NCBI GenBank assembly: GCA_031263345.1
Contig: JAISFY010000038.1
Location: forward strand, 1 to 5,601
DNA length: 5,601 nt
Source: Holosporales bacterium
Lineage (GTDB): Bacteria; Pseudomonadota; Alphaproteobacteria; RUG11792
Reading direction: 5' to 3'
The position numbers were made by a program, and so were the translations under genes. The notes below the pieces were generated by a model that searched no databases, was not told where the DNA came from, and saw nothing but the letters and a program-made list of their open reading frames with translations. Each line of letters starts with the position of its first letter. Within the stretch, counting starts at the first letter, position 1. Shown in pieces: positions 5,589 to 5,601 of the stretch.

Positions 5589-5601
5589 ATGGAAGGTAAA
5601 G
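5589..5601 (+). CDS. Possible start of the next gene (4 codons visible)
   Basis: An ATG followed by GAA GGT AAA runs off the window. The region before it contains a weak promoter-like pair (TTGCCA at 5526-5531 and TTAAAT at 5548-5553, 16 nt apart) and a poor ribosome binding site (GAAGTGG, 5 nt before the ATG). In many Alphaproteobacteria gltA (citrate synthase) follows lpxB, but four residues cannot show this. Confidence 0.3.

Noticed and set aside
5380..5601. Plus-strand frame open from about 5380 to the window end with no stop
   Set aside because: It has no ATG or GTG, only TTG codons far from any ribosome binding site, no recognisable sequence, and would overlap the likelier ATG at 5589 in another frame.

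Overview
The window is a compact, ordinary-looking piece of an alphaproteobacterial chromosome. Three features support this. The TrcR/DUF1013 regulator is, to my knowledge, restricted to Alphaproteobacteria. GyrA carries the insert in its C-terminal domain that is typical of that class. The Hda homologue has the alphaproteobacterial TAQNPPARW sensor I stretch. GC sampled by hand averages roughly 40%, and several invariant GyrA positions are altered. This would fit a fast-evolving or host-associated lineage (Rickettsiales/Holosporales-like), but that placement is inference.

Layout: a minus-strand set reads trcR (849-1367), a [2Fe-2S] ferredoxin (531-833) and hda (1-507, cut by the window edge), with gaps of 15 and 23 nt, so probably one operon. 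Divergent from it across a 207-nt spacer is gyrA (1575-4229), preceded by a near-ideal extended -10 promoter. lpxB (4241-5401) follows gyrA after 11 nt and is probably co-transcribed. The last 200 nt appear non-coding. They hold a Shine-Dalgarno-like sequence with no normal start codon, a perfect 7-bp inverted repeat, and an ATG at 5589 that may begin the next gene.

Three of the five genes touch replication and the cell cycle: Hda (inactivation of DnaA-ATP at the clamp), TrcR (cell-cycle transcription factor) and GyrA (supercoiling). LpxB makes the lipid A disaccharide, so the cell very likely has a lipopolysaccharide outer membrane. The ferredoxin is an electron carrier whose partners are not visible here.

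I found no mobile element, CRISPR array, RNA gene or evidence of a new defence or metabolic system. The points most worth checking are GyrA residues (alanine at both quinolone-anchoring positions and changes in the ATNIPPHN motif), a G8 tract inside the Hda Walker A codons, a perfect DnaA box inside gyrA, and glutamine in LpxB where glutamate is expected.
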